Assembly (NCBI RefSeq): GCF_003590795.1
Contig: NZ_QYUL01000004.1
Coordinates: forward strand, 434,001-498,000
DNA length: 64,000 nt
Source of the DNA: Azospirillum cavernae
GTDB lineage: Bacteria; Pseudomonadota; Alphaproteobacteria; Azospirillales; Azospirillaceae
Direction: 5' to 3'
Shown here: positions 1-9,540 of the stretch, piece after piece
How positions within the stretch are numbered: the stretch's first letter is position 1
Layout: each line of letters begins with the position of its first letter
Notes under the pieces: model-generated
Seen by the model: the letters and a program-made list of their open reading frames with translations, nothing else
Databases searched by the model: none
What the model was told of the DNA's origin: nothing
Program-made: the position numbers and the translations under genes

Positions 1-775
1 CTGCCTGCGCGGCAAGCCGGGCTGGGGCGAGAACATGGCCTACGTCGGCACGCTGGTGAACACCTTCGGCGGGCGCTGGTTCGACATGGATTGGAAGCCG
101 CAACTGACCTCGCCGGAATGGAAGGAGGCCGTCACCTTCTACGTCGACATCCTGAAGAATTACGGCCCTCCCGGCGCGACCTCCAACGGCCACAACGAAA
201 ACCGCGCGCTGTTCTCCTCAGGCAATTGCGCCATGTGGATCGACGCCACGGCGGCGGCGGGCCACATCTACAACCCGGCGGAAAGCAAGGTCGCCGACAA
301 GACCGGCTTCGCCAAGGCCCCCGTCGCCAAGGTCGAAAACGGCGCCGGTTGGGGTTGGGCCTGGGCGCTGGCGGTGCCGAATTCGTCCAAGAAGTCGGAC
401 GCGGCGAAAAAGTTCATCGCCTGGGCGACGTCGAAGGATTACGTGACGCTGGTCGGCGAAACGCAGGGCTGGGTTTCCGCCCCTCCGGGCACCCGCAAAT
501 CCACCTATGACAACCCCGAATACAAAAAGGCCGCTCCCTTCGGCGAGACGGTGTTGAAGGCGATCCTGGCCGCCGACCCGACCCACCCGACGGCCCAGCC
601 GGTTCCCTACGCCGGGATCCAGTTCGTGGCGATCCCGGAATTCCAGGGCATCGGCACGCAGGTCGGTCAATCGGTCGCCGCCGCCCTGTCGGGGCAGAGC
701 ACGGTCGATCAAGCGCTCCAATCCGCCCAGACGGCGGTTGAGCGCACGATGAAGCAGGCCGGCTACATCAAGTAA
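1..775 (+). CDS. smoE: Polyol ABC transporter substrate-binding protein, 3' part
   Basis: This is the C-terminal part of a periplasmic family-1 solute-binding protein. The frame is open from base 2, so the start lies upstream of the window. The visible 257 residues match the polyol (sorbitol/mannitol) SmoE/MtlE type: a GGRWFD segment, a Trp-rich GWGWAWALAVP stretch in the ligand cleft, and a C-terminal helix ending in KQAGYIK. It delivers its ligand to the two permeases and the ATPase that follow on the same strand. Sorbitol or mannitol is inferred from family resemblance; no polyol dehydrogenase is visible downstream to confirm it. The subfamily is fairly secure, the exact sugar is not. Confidence 0.85.
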   Translation, partial: CLRGKPGWGENMAYVGTLVNTFGGRWFDMDWKPQLTSPEWKEAVTFYVDILKNYGPPGATSNGHNENRALFSSGNCAMWIDATAAAGHIYNPAESKVADKTGFAKAPVAKVENGAGWGWAWALAVPNSSKKSDAAKKFIAWATSKDYVTLVGETQGWVSAPPGTRKSTYDNPEYKKAAPFGETVLKAILAADPTHPTAQPVPYAGIQFVAIPEFQGIGTQVGQSVAAALSGQSTVDQALQSAQTAVERTMKQAGYIK

Positions 776-789
776 GCGTCCAACCGGCG

Positions 790-816
790 GAGGGGCGCGC
801 CGACCGCGCGCCCCTC
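790..816 (+). promoter_or_regulatory. Intercistronic hairpin after the binding-protein gene
   Basis: Perfect 11-bp inverted repeat (790-800 and 806-816) with a 5-nt loop, 15 bases after the smoE stop and just before smoF. There is no strong T-run after it. Such hairpins in ABC operons often stabilise the upstream binding-protein mRNA or partly terminate, giving excess binding protein over permease. That role is inferred from position. Confidence 0.55.
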
Positions 817-854
817 TTCCGTCCGCCGCATCCCGTTTTTTGGACATCCGCATC

Positions 855-1736
855 ATGAACCAGCCAATCAAGGGAGGACGGGGCGTCAACGCCCTGCCGT
901 TCGTCGCCCCGTCGGTGGTCATCCTGTTCATCTGGATGATCGTCCCGCTGGTGATGACGCTGTGGTTTTCCTTCCAGCGTTACAATCTTCTCAGCCCCGA
1001 GCTGTCCGGCTTCGTCGGCCTCAGCAATTACAGCTTTCTGCTGACCGATTCCTCGCTGTGGATCGCCATGGCCAACACGCTGCTGCTGGTTGGCGGGGTG
1101 CTGGCGATCACCATCGTCGGCGGCACGCTGCTGGCGGTGCTGTTCGATCAGGAGTTCTTCGGCAGCAAGATCGCCCGCCTGCTCGCCATCGCGCCCTTTT
1201 TTGTGATGCCGACGGTCAGCGCGCTGATCTGGAAAAACCTGCTGATGCACCCGGTCAACGGCGTCAGCGCCGCCATCGCCCGCGCGCTGGGCCTTCAGCC
1301 GGTGGATTGGTTCGGCCAATGGCCGCTGTTCTCGGTCGTCGTCATCGTCGCGTGGCAATGGTTGCCCTTCGCCCTCTTGATCCTGCTGACCGCGTTGCAA
1401 TCGCTCGACCATGAGCAGAAGGAGGCGGCGCGGATGGACGGGGCCGGGCCGCTGGCGATCTTCTGGTACATCGTGCTGCCGCACATGGGCCGCGCCATCA
1501 AGGTGGTGGTGATGATCGAGACCATCTTCTTCCTGTCGATCTTCGCCGAAATCTACGTGACCACCGGCGGCGGACCGGGGTTGGCCTCCACCAACCTGAC
1601 CTATCTGATCTATCTCCGGGCGCTTCTGGAATACGACATCGGCACGGCGTCCGCCGGGGGCGTCATCGCCATTGTTCTCGCCAACATCGTCGCGGCCTTC
1701 CTGGTCCGCTCGATCGCCCGCAATCTCGACGCGTGA
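855..1736 (+). CDS. smoF: Polyol ABC transporter permease, MalF-type
   Basis: Inner-membrane permease of the carbohydrate ABC importer that begins at the window edge. The protein has about six hydrophobic segments, starting near LPFVAPSVVILFIWMIV. The EAA loop EAARMDGAGPLAIFWYIVLP, which contacts the ATPase, lies about two thirds along. The ATG at 855 is preferred over an in-frame TTG at 840 because the protein then begins MNQPIKGG and a GGA lies about 10 bases upstream. The length of 293 residues is normal for the family. Its stop overlaps the region of the next permease's alternative GTG, so the two are co-translated. Confidence 0.9.
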   Translation: MNQPIKGGRGVNALPFVAPSVVILFIWMIVPLVMTLWFSFQRYNLLSPELSGFVGLSNYSFLLTDSSLWIAMANTLLLVGGVLAITIVGGTLLAVLFDQEFFGSKIARLLAIAPFFVMPTVSALIWKNLLMHPVNGVSAAIARALGLQPVDWFGQWPLFSVVVIVAWQWLPFALLILLTALQSLDHEQKEAARMDGAGPLAIFWYIVLPHMGRAIKVVVMIETIFFLSIFAEIYVTTGGGPGLASTNLTYLIYLRALLEYDIGTASAGGVIAIVLANIVAAFLVRSIARNLDA

Positions 1737-1744
1737 GGGCCGCC

Positions 1745-2566
1745 ATGCGACTGAAGCTCGACACACACGCCGCCCTCAGCCTCGCCGGTTGGCTCGCCGC
1801 CAGCGCGCTGTTCTTCCCCATCGCCTGGATGCTGCTGACCAGTTTCAAGACGGAGATCGAGGCGGTGGCGACCACCCCGTCGCTGATCTTCACGCCGACG
1901 CTGGACAATTACATCACCGTCCAGGAGCGCGCCGACTATCTGAAATTCGCCCTGAACAGCGTCGTCGTCTCCTTCGGCTCGACCCTGCTGGCGCTGGCGC
2001 TGGCGGTTCCCGCCGCCTACGGCATGGCCTTTTTCCCGACCAAGCGGACGCGCGGCACCCTGTTGTGGATGCTGTCCACCAAGATGATGCCGCCGGTCGG
2101 CGCGCTGGTGCCGGTGACGCTGGTCTTCCGCGATCTGGGCCTGATCGACACGCTGGCCGGGCTGATCTTCGTCTACGCGCTCATCAACCTGCCGATCGTG
2201 GTGTGGATGCTCTACACCTTCTTCCGGGAAATCCCGCGCGAGATCCTGGAAGCCGGGCGCATGGACGGGGCCACCCCGCTGGACGAGCTGCGCTTTCTGC
2301 TGCTGCCGCTGTCGCTGCCGGGCCTGGCCTCCACCGGCCTGCTGGCGGTGATCCTGACCTGGAACGAAGCCTTCTGGAGCTTGAATCTGACTGCCGCCCA
2401 GGCGGGTCCGCTGACCGCCTTCATCGCCTCCTTCTCGGCGCCGGAGGGGCTGTTCTGGGCCAAGCTGTCGGCGGCGTCCACCATGGCGGTCGCCCCCATC
2501 CTCGTCTTCGGCTGGCTCAGCCAGCGGCAACTGGTGCGCGGCCTCACCTTCGGCGCCGTCAAGTGA
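1745..2566 (+). CDS. smoG: Polyol ABC transporter permease, MalG-type
   Basis: Second inner-membrane permease of the same importer. It has an N-terminal membrane segment (AALSLAGWLAASALFF), the TSFKTEIEA motif typical of MalG-type subunits, and an EAA loop around EAGRMDGATPLDELRFLLLP. The length is 273 residues. The ATG at 1745 is preferred because GAGGG at 1735-1739 gives a good ribosome-binding site; a GTG at 1733 overlapping the smoF stop is the alternative. It would pair with SmoF and two copies of the ATPase. Confidence 0.9.
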   Translation: MRLKLDTHAALSLAGWLAASALFFPIAWMLLTSFKTEIEAVATTPSLIFTPTLDNYITVQERADYLKFALNSVVVSFGSTLLALALAVPAAYGMAFFPTKRTRGTLLWMLSTKMMPPVGALVPVTLVFRDLGLIDTLAGLIFVYALINLPIVVWMLYTFFREIPREILEAGRMDGATPLDELRFLLLPLSLPGLASTGLLAVILTWNEAFWSLNLTAAQAGPLTAFIASFSAPEGLFWAKLSAASTMAVAPILVFGWLSQRQLVRGLTFGAVK

Positions 2567-2574
2567 TACCGCCC

Positions 2575-2700
2575 CGCCACGCGTGTGGCGTGTCGTATCG
2601 CGTTCAAACGCCACGCAGGCTTTACCGCGCCCACGCGGGCGCGCCGCCGCCGTCGCGGCGGTCGGCGAACGCTTGAAAGACCAGTTCAAGCGTTCGCCGA
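2575..2700. repeat. Cluster of inverted repeats between smoG and smoK
   Basis: The 158-base gap holds several hairpins in series: 6-bp arms at 2575-2580/2585-2590, 7-bp arms at 2626-2632/2637-2643, a GC-rich one near 2645-2661, and a perfect 16-bp pair at 2662-2677/2685-2700 with a 7-nt loop. The last ends 24 bases before the smoK ATG. None carries a T-run, so they look like intercistronic mRNA structures or REP-like DNA rather than a simple terminator. Confidence 0.7.
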
Positions 2701-2724
2701 TCCAATCTCTCGGGAGTATCCCTC

Positions 2725-3858
<1,134 letters not shown>

Positions 3859-3993
3859 CGCCGCCTCTCTTCTCTTAAAAACCCCCCTCGACGCACAGAC
3901 CAAGGACGAATGCGGCGCCGCCCGGCGCCGTCATCCCTGGTCTGTCGCCCATCCGCGCCTCATGCGCGCCCCATCCGCAGCAGGAGCACGGCC

Positions 3994-5676
3994 ATGCTCG
4001 CCCGAATTGGACTGACTCAAAAGACGCTGCTGATCGTCGCCGTGCTGGCCTTCGGCCTGTCGGCGGTGGCCGCCGTGGGCGTGCGCGGGCTGAATCGCGA
4101 CCGCGAACGGTTGGGCAGCGTGCAGGGCGGCGGTCAGGTGGCGCTGGACGCGGCGGGGCTGAAAACCCGCATCACCGCCATCAACCGGGCTGAATTCGCC
4201 GTCGCCGCCAACCCGGCGGTCGTCGACCGTTTTTCCGAACGGCTGCAAAGCGATCTGGACGGGGCGTTGGCCGACCTCGCCCGCTTGGTGGAGCGCGGCG
4301 CCGTCGCCAAAGCCGACGCGGCGCGGCTGGAGGCCGACCTCACCCAGTATGGTCAGAACATCAAGAAGGTCATCGGCGCGGCGCAGGTGGCGATTCTCGA
4401 CCCGACGGCGCGCGACGCCATCGTCGATCTGTTGCTCGACGGGCGCGAGCTGGTCGAGCGGATCGAAGCCGCCGCGTCCGCCATTTCCAGCGGAACCGCC
4501 GCGTCCGCCGCATCCGCAGCCCAGGCGGCGGACGCCGACGCCGCCGACGCCATCGCCGTGATGATCGGGGCCGCCGCGCTGGCCGCTCTGCTGGGGGCCT
4601 TGACGGCGGTGCTGATCGCGCGGGTCGGCATCATCGGGCCGTTGCAACGCAACCTGTCGGCCCTGCGCCGTTTGTCGGAGGGGGACGTCAGCGTGGCGAT
4701 CACCGACGGCCACCGGCGCGACGAGATCGGGGCCATGGCCGACGCGATGCAGGAGTTTCGCCACGCGCTGGAAACCCGCGCCGCCCTGGAGCGCGAGGCG
4801 ATGGCCCGCACCGAAACCGACCTGCGCCGCGCCCGCCGCATCGACGCGCTGACCCACGAATTCCGCGAGCGCATCGGAGCGATCACGGCGGAGCTGTCCA
4901 ACGCCTCCGGTTCCTTGGAGCAGACCGCCGAGGACATGACGAAAATCGCCGAAGACGCCTTGTCGATGTCGTCGAACGCCTCGCAGGCGGCCAGCCAGTC
5001 GGGCCACGCCGTCACCTCCGTCGCCGCCGCGACCGAACAGATCGCCGTGACCGTCAACGACATGGCCAGCCAGATCGACCGCATGCGCGGCATCGCTGAC
5101 GAGGCGCTGCACGGCGGGGAACGCACGGTGGCGCGCACCCGGCAAGTCACGTCGGCGGTGGACAGCGCCCAGCAGATCGCCAACTTCATCAGCGCCATCG
5201 CCGCCCGCACCCATCTGTTGGCGCTGAACGCCACCATCGAAGCGGCCCGCGCCGGGGAGTATGGCCGGGGCTTCGCCATCGTCGCCGGGGAGGTGAAGGA
5301 GTTGGCCCAACAGGTCAGCCGCGCCACCGACGACATCGGCGAGCGGCTGCGCGACCTGCACGGGCTGGCGTCGGCCTCGATGACCGAGGTGGAGGGCATG
5401 CACGCGGTGACGGAGGATCTGGGCGAAGCCTGCGCCCTCATCAGCGCCGCGATTGAGGAGCAATCCGCCGCCGTCGCCGAAATCAGCCAGCGCATGGCGG
5501 AGGCCGCCGTCAACACCAACACCGTCACCGACGGCATCACGGCGGTGGCCGAACGCGCCGAACGCTCCACCGCGCGGGCGGGCGAAGTGCTGCGCTCCGC
5601 CGGTCATTTGTCCGACCAAGCCGACCGGCTGACCAGCAGCGTGTCGGGCTTCCTGCACAGCATGGCCGCCGCGTAA
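3994..5676 (+). CDS. Methyl-accepting chemotaxis protein
   Basis: Membrane chemoreceptor feeding the CheA/CheW pathway. The first membrane helix (KTLLIVAVLAFGLSAVAAVGV) is followed by a periplasmic helical domain of about 150 residues. A second helix (AVMIGAAALAALLGALTAVLIA), a HAMP domain beginning at IGPLQRNLSALRRL, and a C-terminal signalling hairpin with the conserved tip ALNATIEAARAGEYGRGF complete it. The ATG at 3994 follows AGGAG at 3982-3986; an upstream in-frame start at 3910 would add a non-hydrophobic tail. It lies directly after the polyol importer, so it may sense a related compound, but no CheR-tethering pentapeptide is present and the ligand is unknown. Confidence 0.92.
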   Translation: MLARIGLTQKTLLIVAVLAFGLSAVAAVGVRGLNRDRERLGSVQGGGQVALDAAGLKTRITAINRAEFAVAANPAVVDRFSERLQSDLDGALADLARLVERGAVAKADAARLEADLTQYGQNIKKVIGAAQVAILDPTARDAIVDLLLDGRELVERIEAAASAISSGTAASAASAAQAADADAADAIAVMIGAAALAALLGALTAVLIARVGIIGPLQRNLSALRRLSEGDVSVAITDGHRRDEIGAMADAMQEFRHALETRAALEREAMARTETDLRRARRIDALTHEFRERIGAITAELSNASGSLEQTAEDMTKIAEDALSMSSNASQAASQSGHAVTSVAAATEQIAVTVNDMASQIDRMRGIADEALHGGERTVARTRQVTSAVDSAQQIANFISAIAARTHLLALNATIEAARAGEYGRGFAIVAGEVKELAQQVSRATDDIGERLRDLHGLASASMTEVEGMHAVTEDLGEACALISAAIEEQSAAVAEISQRMAEAAVNTNTVTDGITAVAERAERSTARAGEVLRSAGHLSDQADRLTSSVSGFLHSMAAA

Positions 5677-5702
5677 ACGAACGGGCGTCCGCCCTCCCCC
5701 GC

Positions 5703-6776
5703 TCAGGTGCTTTCCCGCCCGACGAAACTCAGCCCCAGATCCAGGCGCCGCTGTGGCGGTTCGCGGCCTTCCATCAGATCCAGCAGCATGGCGGCGGATT
5801 CGCGCCCGATGCCATAGCGCGGGGTCGCCACCGTCGTCAGCGTCGGGGTGGTCCAGGCCGACGCGGCGAGGTCGTTGAAACCGGCGATGGCCAGTTGCTC
5901 GGGCACGCGGACGCCGCGCCGCTGGCATTGGAACAGCGCCCCTTGCGCCAAATCGTCGTTGCAGAAGAACACGGCGTCGCAGTCGGTCTGATCCTCGATC
6001 ATGCGGTCGAGCATGGACGCGCCCAGGCTGATGGAGGAGGGTTCGGGAACCTGCCACACCCGCCGGGGGTCGTAGAGTCCGGCGTCGCGCAGGGCCTGCC
6101 GGTAGCCTTCCAAACGGGCCAGGGTGCGCGGGTCCAACTGCACGGCGGCGAAGCCGACGCGGCGATAGCCGCGCTCCAGCAGATGGCGGGTCATCAGCCG
6201 CCCGCCCTCAAACTGCGAACAGCCGACGCTGTAGCTGGCGGGGTCGTCCAGCAGCTCCATCATATGCACGGTCGGGCGGCCCAGCGCCGCCAGATAGGTT
6301 TGGGTGGCGGGGGTGTGGTCGTTGCCGGTCAACAGGATGCCGTCGGGCTGGAACTGAAGGTAGGTGCGCAGCAGCCGCTCCTCCTCCACCGGCGAATAAT
6401 GGGACACGCCGATCAGGATCTGATAGCCGCGCGGGTGCAGCGCGTCGTGAATCCCGGCCAGCGTTTCGACGAACACCGCGTTGGTCATCGACGGAATCAA
6501 CACCGCCACCGTCATCGACCGGGCGGACGCCAGCGCGCTCGCCGCCTGGTTGGGGACATAGCCCATGGCCTGGGCCACCTCCAAAATCCGCGCGCGCAGG
6601 TCGGGGGCCACCAATTCGGGCCGTTTGAAGGCGCGCGACACCGTGATGGCGCTGACCCCGGCCTTGTTCGCCACATCGGCCATGGTGGACCGCCCGGTGC
6701 GCGACGAGCGCGGCTTGCGCGTTTTTCCAGCGCTGGGGGAAACGGGGGCGAGCGGGTCCGGGTGGCGGCTGGTCAC
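5703..6776 (-). CDS. gntR: LacI-family transcriptional regulator, GntR-like
   Basis: DNA-binding repressor with an N-terminal LacI helix-turn-helix (MADVANKAGVSAITVSRAF) after a basic leader of about 30 residues, then a periplasmic-binding-like effector domain. The pattern around SMTNAVFVETLAGIHDAL and the divergent gluconokinase gene point to the gluconate-responsive GntR subgroup. I place the start at a GTG at 6776, preceded by AAAGGA; a longer frame to 6932 reads through a proline/arginine-rich stretch. Two palindromic operators in the intergenic region fit repression of gntK and autoregulation, relieved by gluconate or a related acid. The ligand is inferred from context. Confidence 0.88.
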   Translation of the reverse strand: MTSRHPDPLAPVSPSAGKTRKPRSSRTGRSTMADVANKAGVSAITVSRAFKRPELVAPDLRARILEVAQAMGYVPNQAASALASARSMTVAVLIPSMTNAVFVETLAGIHDALHPRGYQILIGVSHYSPVEEERLLRTYLQFQPDGILLTGNDHTPATQTYLAALGRPTVHMMELLDDPASYSVGCSQFEGGRLMTRHLLERGYRRVGFAAVQLDPRTLARLEGYRQALRDAGLYDPRRVWQVPEPSSISLGASMLDRMIEDQTDCDAVFFCNDDLAQGALFQCQRRGVRVPEQLAIAGFNDLAASAWTTPTLTTVATPRYGIGRESAAMLLDLMEGREPPQRRLDLGLSFVGREST

Positions 6777-6952
6777 GGGATTCTGGTTCCTTTGTCCTTG
6801 GCGCGGCGGAAAGTCGCGGTTGATGATGGCGGGCGGAGTCGGCGCGGCGCAAGGCGATTGTCGCGCGTCGCGTTGGCTGGTCTTTCCCTGTCTCCGGGCA
6901 ACGGTGATTTTGTTCGTTCGCAGTCCCAACAAAACACTTTACGCGGCGAAAA

Positions 6953-6964
6953 GTTAGCGCTAAC
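6953..6964. promoter_or_regulatory. LacI/GntR operator 1
   Basis: Perfect 12-bp palindrome GTTAGCGCTAAC, of the form expected for a LacI-family repressor with a central CG step. It lies about 180 bases upstream of the gntR start. Its centre is 87 bp, about eight helical turns, from the second copy, which would allow looping. Confidence 0.75.
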
Positions 6965-7038
6965 AGTATCGCGCATCCTGGCGTCACGACAGCGGCCCCG
7001 CCGGTCTCCCGACCGGAAGCGCCGTGGCGACGCTGAAA

Positions 7039-7052
7039 TGATAGCGCTAACA
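7039..7052. promoter_or_regulatory. LacI/GntR operator 2
   Basis: TGATAGCGCTAACA shares the TAGCGCTA core with operator 1. It sits 51 bases before the gntK ATG, where bound repressor would block the gntK-TRAP promoter. Confidence 0.75.
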
Positions 7053-7057
7053 TATGA

Positions 7058-7079
7058 CTGACGCAAGGCTTTGCGTCAG
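7058..7079 (+). promoter_or_regulatory. Hairpin in the gntK leader
   Basis: Perfect 9-bp arms (7058-7066, 7071-7079) around a GGCT loop, ending 24 bases before the gntK ATG. No T-run follows, so it is more likely a 5' mRNA-stability or protein-binding structure than a terminator. Confidence 0.5.
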
Positions 7080-7103
7080 CCCTGGCTTCAGGAACAGAAG
7101 GTC

Positions 7104-7649
7104 ATGATCGGACCCCCCATCGTCGTCGTCATGGGCGTGTGCGGCTGCGGCAAATCCAGCGTGGGGCAGGGATTGGCCGACGCGCTCGGCTGCCGCTTCA
7201 TCGAGGGCGACCAGCACCACCCAGAGGCCAACATCGTCAAGATGTCGGCGGGAATCCCGTTGACCGATTCCGACCGCGAAGGCTGGCTGGCCGTGATCGC
7301 GGGGTTCATCGCCGACGCCGACCGGACCGACCAACCGCTGGTCATCGCCTGTTCGGCCCTGAAACGGCGCTACCGCGACCAGTTGCGCGGCGACAGCGCG
7401 CGGGTGCTGTTCCTGCATCTGGACGGCGACAAGCCGTTGATCGCGGCGCGCATGGCGGCGCGCACGGCGCATTTCATGCCGACGGCGCTGATCGACAGCC
7501 AATTCGCCGATCTGGAGCCGCCCGGCGCGGATGAAGCGGCCTTGACCCAGTCGATTCGCCTGTCCGCCGAGACCATTGTGGCCGAAGCTTGTCGGCATCT
7601 GAACACCATCAACAGGGCGGCGAACACGACCGCCGGGGGGAACGCATGA
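7104..7649 (+). CDS. gntK: Gluconokinase
   Basis: Cytoplasmic kinase that phosphorylates D-gluconate to 6-phosphogluconate for the Entner-Doudoroff and pentose-phosphate routes. The P-loop GVCGCGKSS lies near residues 12-20, and the family pattern FIEGDQHHP and IPLTDSDREGWL follow. CSALKRRYRDQLR and GHFMP-like HFMPTALIDSQF are typical of GntK. The 181-residue length fits the thermoresistant gluconokinase family. ATG 7104 is preceded by AGGAACAGAAGG. The stop overlaps the start of the TRAP small-subunit gene by ATGA. Confidence 0.93.
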   Translation: MIGPPIVVVMGVCGCGKSSVGQGLADALGCRFIEGDQHHPEANIVKMSAGIPLTDSDREGWLAVIAGFIADADRTDQPLVIACSALKRRYRDQLRGDSARVLFLHLDGDKPLIAARMAARTAHFMPTALIDSQFADLEPPGADEAALTQSIRLSAETIVAEACRHLNTINRAANTTAGGNA

Positions 7650-8170
7650 CGCGCGTGGCGGATCGGCTGGAAAAAATCACCGAATGGATGATGGCGGCGA
7701 TGCTGGCCGTCATGGTCGCGCTCATCTTCGGCAATGTGGTTCTGCGCTACGCCTTCAACAGCGGCATCGTCGCGGCGGAGGAAATTTCCCGCCTGATGTT
7801 CGTCTGGCTGGTGTTTCTGGGGGCCACGCTGGCGCTGCGGCGTCAACAGCATTTGGGGCTGGAGCTGCTCCAGGCCCGCTTGCCCTTCAAGGCGCGGCGG
7901 GCCTGCGCGGTGGTCGCCCATCTGCTGATGCTCTACGCCCTGTGGCTGTTCATCGAAGGAAGCTGGATCCAGCTTTTGATCGGGCTGGAGACGCGCTCCA
8001 CCGTTCTGCGCTTCCCCATGGCCTTTTACGCGGCGGCGGGCTTCTTCCCGGCCATCGCCATGACGCTGACCGTGCTGGTCAATCTGTGGCGGATCCTGTC
8101 CGGCCAGCCCGACGCCCGCATTCCCGGCGATCCCCAGGCGGCCTTCGGCGCCGCTTCGACAGACCATTGA
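7646..8170 (+). CDS. TRAP transporter small membrane subunit (DctQ-like)
   Basis: Four-helix small subunit of a tripartite ATP-independent periplasmic transporter. Helices are visible at MMAAMLAVMVALIFGNVVL, LMFVWLVFLGATLAL, ACAVVAHLLMLYALWLFI and YAAAGFFPAIAMTLTVLVN. The sequence RYAFNSGIVAAEEISRLMFVW is the usual DctQ signature. It starts inside the gntK stop codon (ATGA), so it is translationally coupled to gluconokinase, which argues that gluconate or a related sugar acid is the cargo. Confidence 0.92.
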   Translation: MTRVADRLEKITEWMMAAMLAVMVALIFGNVVLRYAFNSGIVAAEEISRLMFVWLVFLGATLALRRQQHLGLELLQARLPFKARRACAVVAHLLMLYALWLFIEGSWIQLLIGLETRSTVLRFPMAFYAAAGFFPAIAMTLTVLVNLWRILSGQPDARIPGDPQAAFGAASTDH

Positions 8171-8192
8171 TTTTCGAGGACGGACGCACGCC

Positions 8193-9470
8193 ATGACCTT
8201 GACGATTTTCCTGTCCTCGCTGTTCGGCTTCATGCTGCTGGGGATGCCCATCGCCTTCGCGTTGATGCTGACCGGCGTCGCGCTGATGATCCACCTGGAC
8301 TTTTTCGACGCCCAGCTCGTCGCCCAGAACATGCTGAGCGGGGCCGACAATTTCCCGCTGATGGCGGTGCCCTTCTTCATTCTGGCGGGCGAGTTGATGA
8401 ACGCGGGCGGCATTTCCCAGCGCATCATCAATCTGGCCGTCAGTCTGGTCGGCCACATCAAGGGCGGTTTGGGCTATGTCACCATCGGCGCGTCGGTGAT
8501 GCTGGCCAGCCTGTCGGGATCGGCCATCGCCGACACCGCCGCGCTCGCCACGCTGCTGATTCCGATGATGCGCGACCATGGCTATCCGGTGCCGCGTTCG
8601 GCCGGGTTGATCGCGTCGGGCGGCATCATCGCCCCGATCATTCCGCCCAGCATGCCCTTCATCATCTTCGGCGTGACCACCAACACCTCAATCAGTTCGC
8701 TGTTCATGGCGGGCATCGTGCCGGGCCTGCTGATGGGCATCGGTCTGGTCGGCGCCTGGATGTTCGTCGTCCGCGACATGACGGTGAAGCTCCAACCCAA
8801 GGCGAGCGGGGGCGAGCGGCTGAAGGCGCTGATTGACGGCGTTTGGGCGTTGGCCTTGCCGGTCATCATCATCGGCGGTTTGCGCGGCGGCCTGTTCACC
8901 CCGACCGAAGCCGCCGTGGTCGCCGCCGTCTATTCGCTGTTCGTCGCGCTGTTCATCTACCGTCAGGTGACGCTGGCGCAAATCGTGCCGCTGCTGGTTC
9001 AGGCGGCGCGCACCACCAGCACGGTGATGTTCCTGTGCGCCGCCGCGCTGGTGTCGTCCTACATGGTGACGCTGGCCGACCTGCCGCAGCAGATGACCGA
9101 GCTTCTGCACCCGCTGATGGATCAACCCAAGCTGTTGATGCTGGCCATCGCGCTGCTGCTGCTGGCCGTCGGCACGGTGATGGATCTGACGCCGACCATT
9201 CTGGTGCTGGGGCCGGTTCTGACCCCGCTGGCGGTGGCGGCGGGCATCGACCCGACCTATTTCGGGGTGATGTTCGTGCTGATCGGCACGCTGGGCCTGA
9301 TCCATCCGCCGGTCTGCACGGTGTTGAACGTGGTGTGCGGCGTCGCCCGCATCTCGCTGGAAAGCGCCACGCGCGGCATCTGGCCCTTCCTGCTCACCTA
9401 CCTCGTGTTGACCGGCCTGCTGATCGCCGTGCCGGAGATCATCACCGCCCCCCTTCACATGTTCAAATGA
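8193..9470 (+). CDS. TRAP transporter large membrane subunit (DctM-like)
   Basis: Twelve-helix sodium-coupled translocation subunit, 425 residues. DctM landmarks include GMPIAFALMLTGVAL at the N terminus, PFFILAGELMNAGGI, the repeated SGSAIADTAALATLLIPMM segment, and IPPSMPFIIFGVTTNTSIS. The C-terminal half repeats the fold (PTEAAVVAAVYSLFVALFI). It follows the DctQ gene by 22 bases and precedes the binding-protein gene, giving a complete TRAP system in one operon with gluconokinase. Confidence 0.94.
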   Translation: MTLTIFLSSLFGFMLLGMPIAFALMLTGVALMIHLDFFDAQLVAQNMLSGADNFPLMAVPFFILAGELMNAGGISQRIINLAVSLVGHIKGGLGYVTIGASVMLASLSGSAIADTAALATLLIPMMRDHGYPVPRSAGLIASGGIIAPIIPPSMPFIIFGVTTNTSISSLFMAGIVPGLLMGIGLVGAWMFVVRDMTVKLQPKASGGERLKALIDGVWALALPVIIIGGLRGGLFTPTEAAVVAAVYSLFVALFIYRQVTLAQIVPLLVQAARTTSTVMFLCAAALVSSYMVTLADLPQQMTELLHPLMDQPKLLMLAIALLLLAVGTVMDLTPTILVLGPVLTPLAVAAGIDPTYFGVMFVLIGTLGLIHPPVCTVLNVVCGVARISLESATRGIWPFLLTYLVLTGLLIAVPEIITAPLHMFK

Positions 9471-9540
9471 CGCTGCCGCCCAACGCCCAATGCCCAACGC
9501 TCGAAAAACCGAAAACACGAAAATTTGGGAGATCGACATT

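Noticed and set aside
3931..6057. 708-codon minus-strand frame across a chemoreceptor gene
   Set aside because: Antisense to a clear methyl-accepting protein and lacks any recognisable domain.
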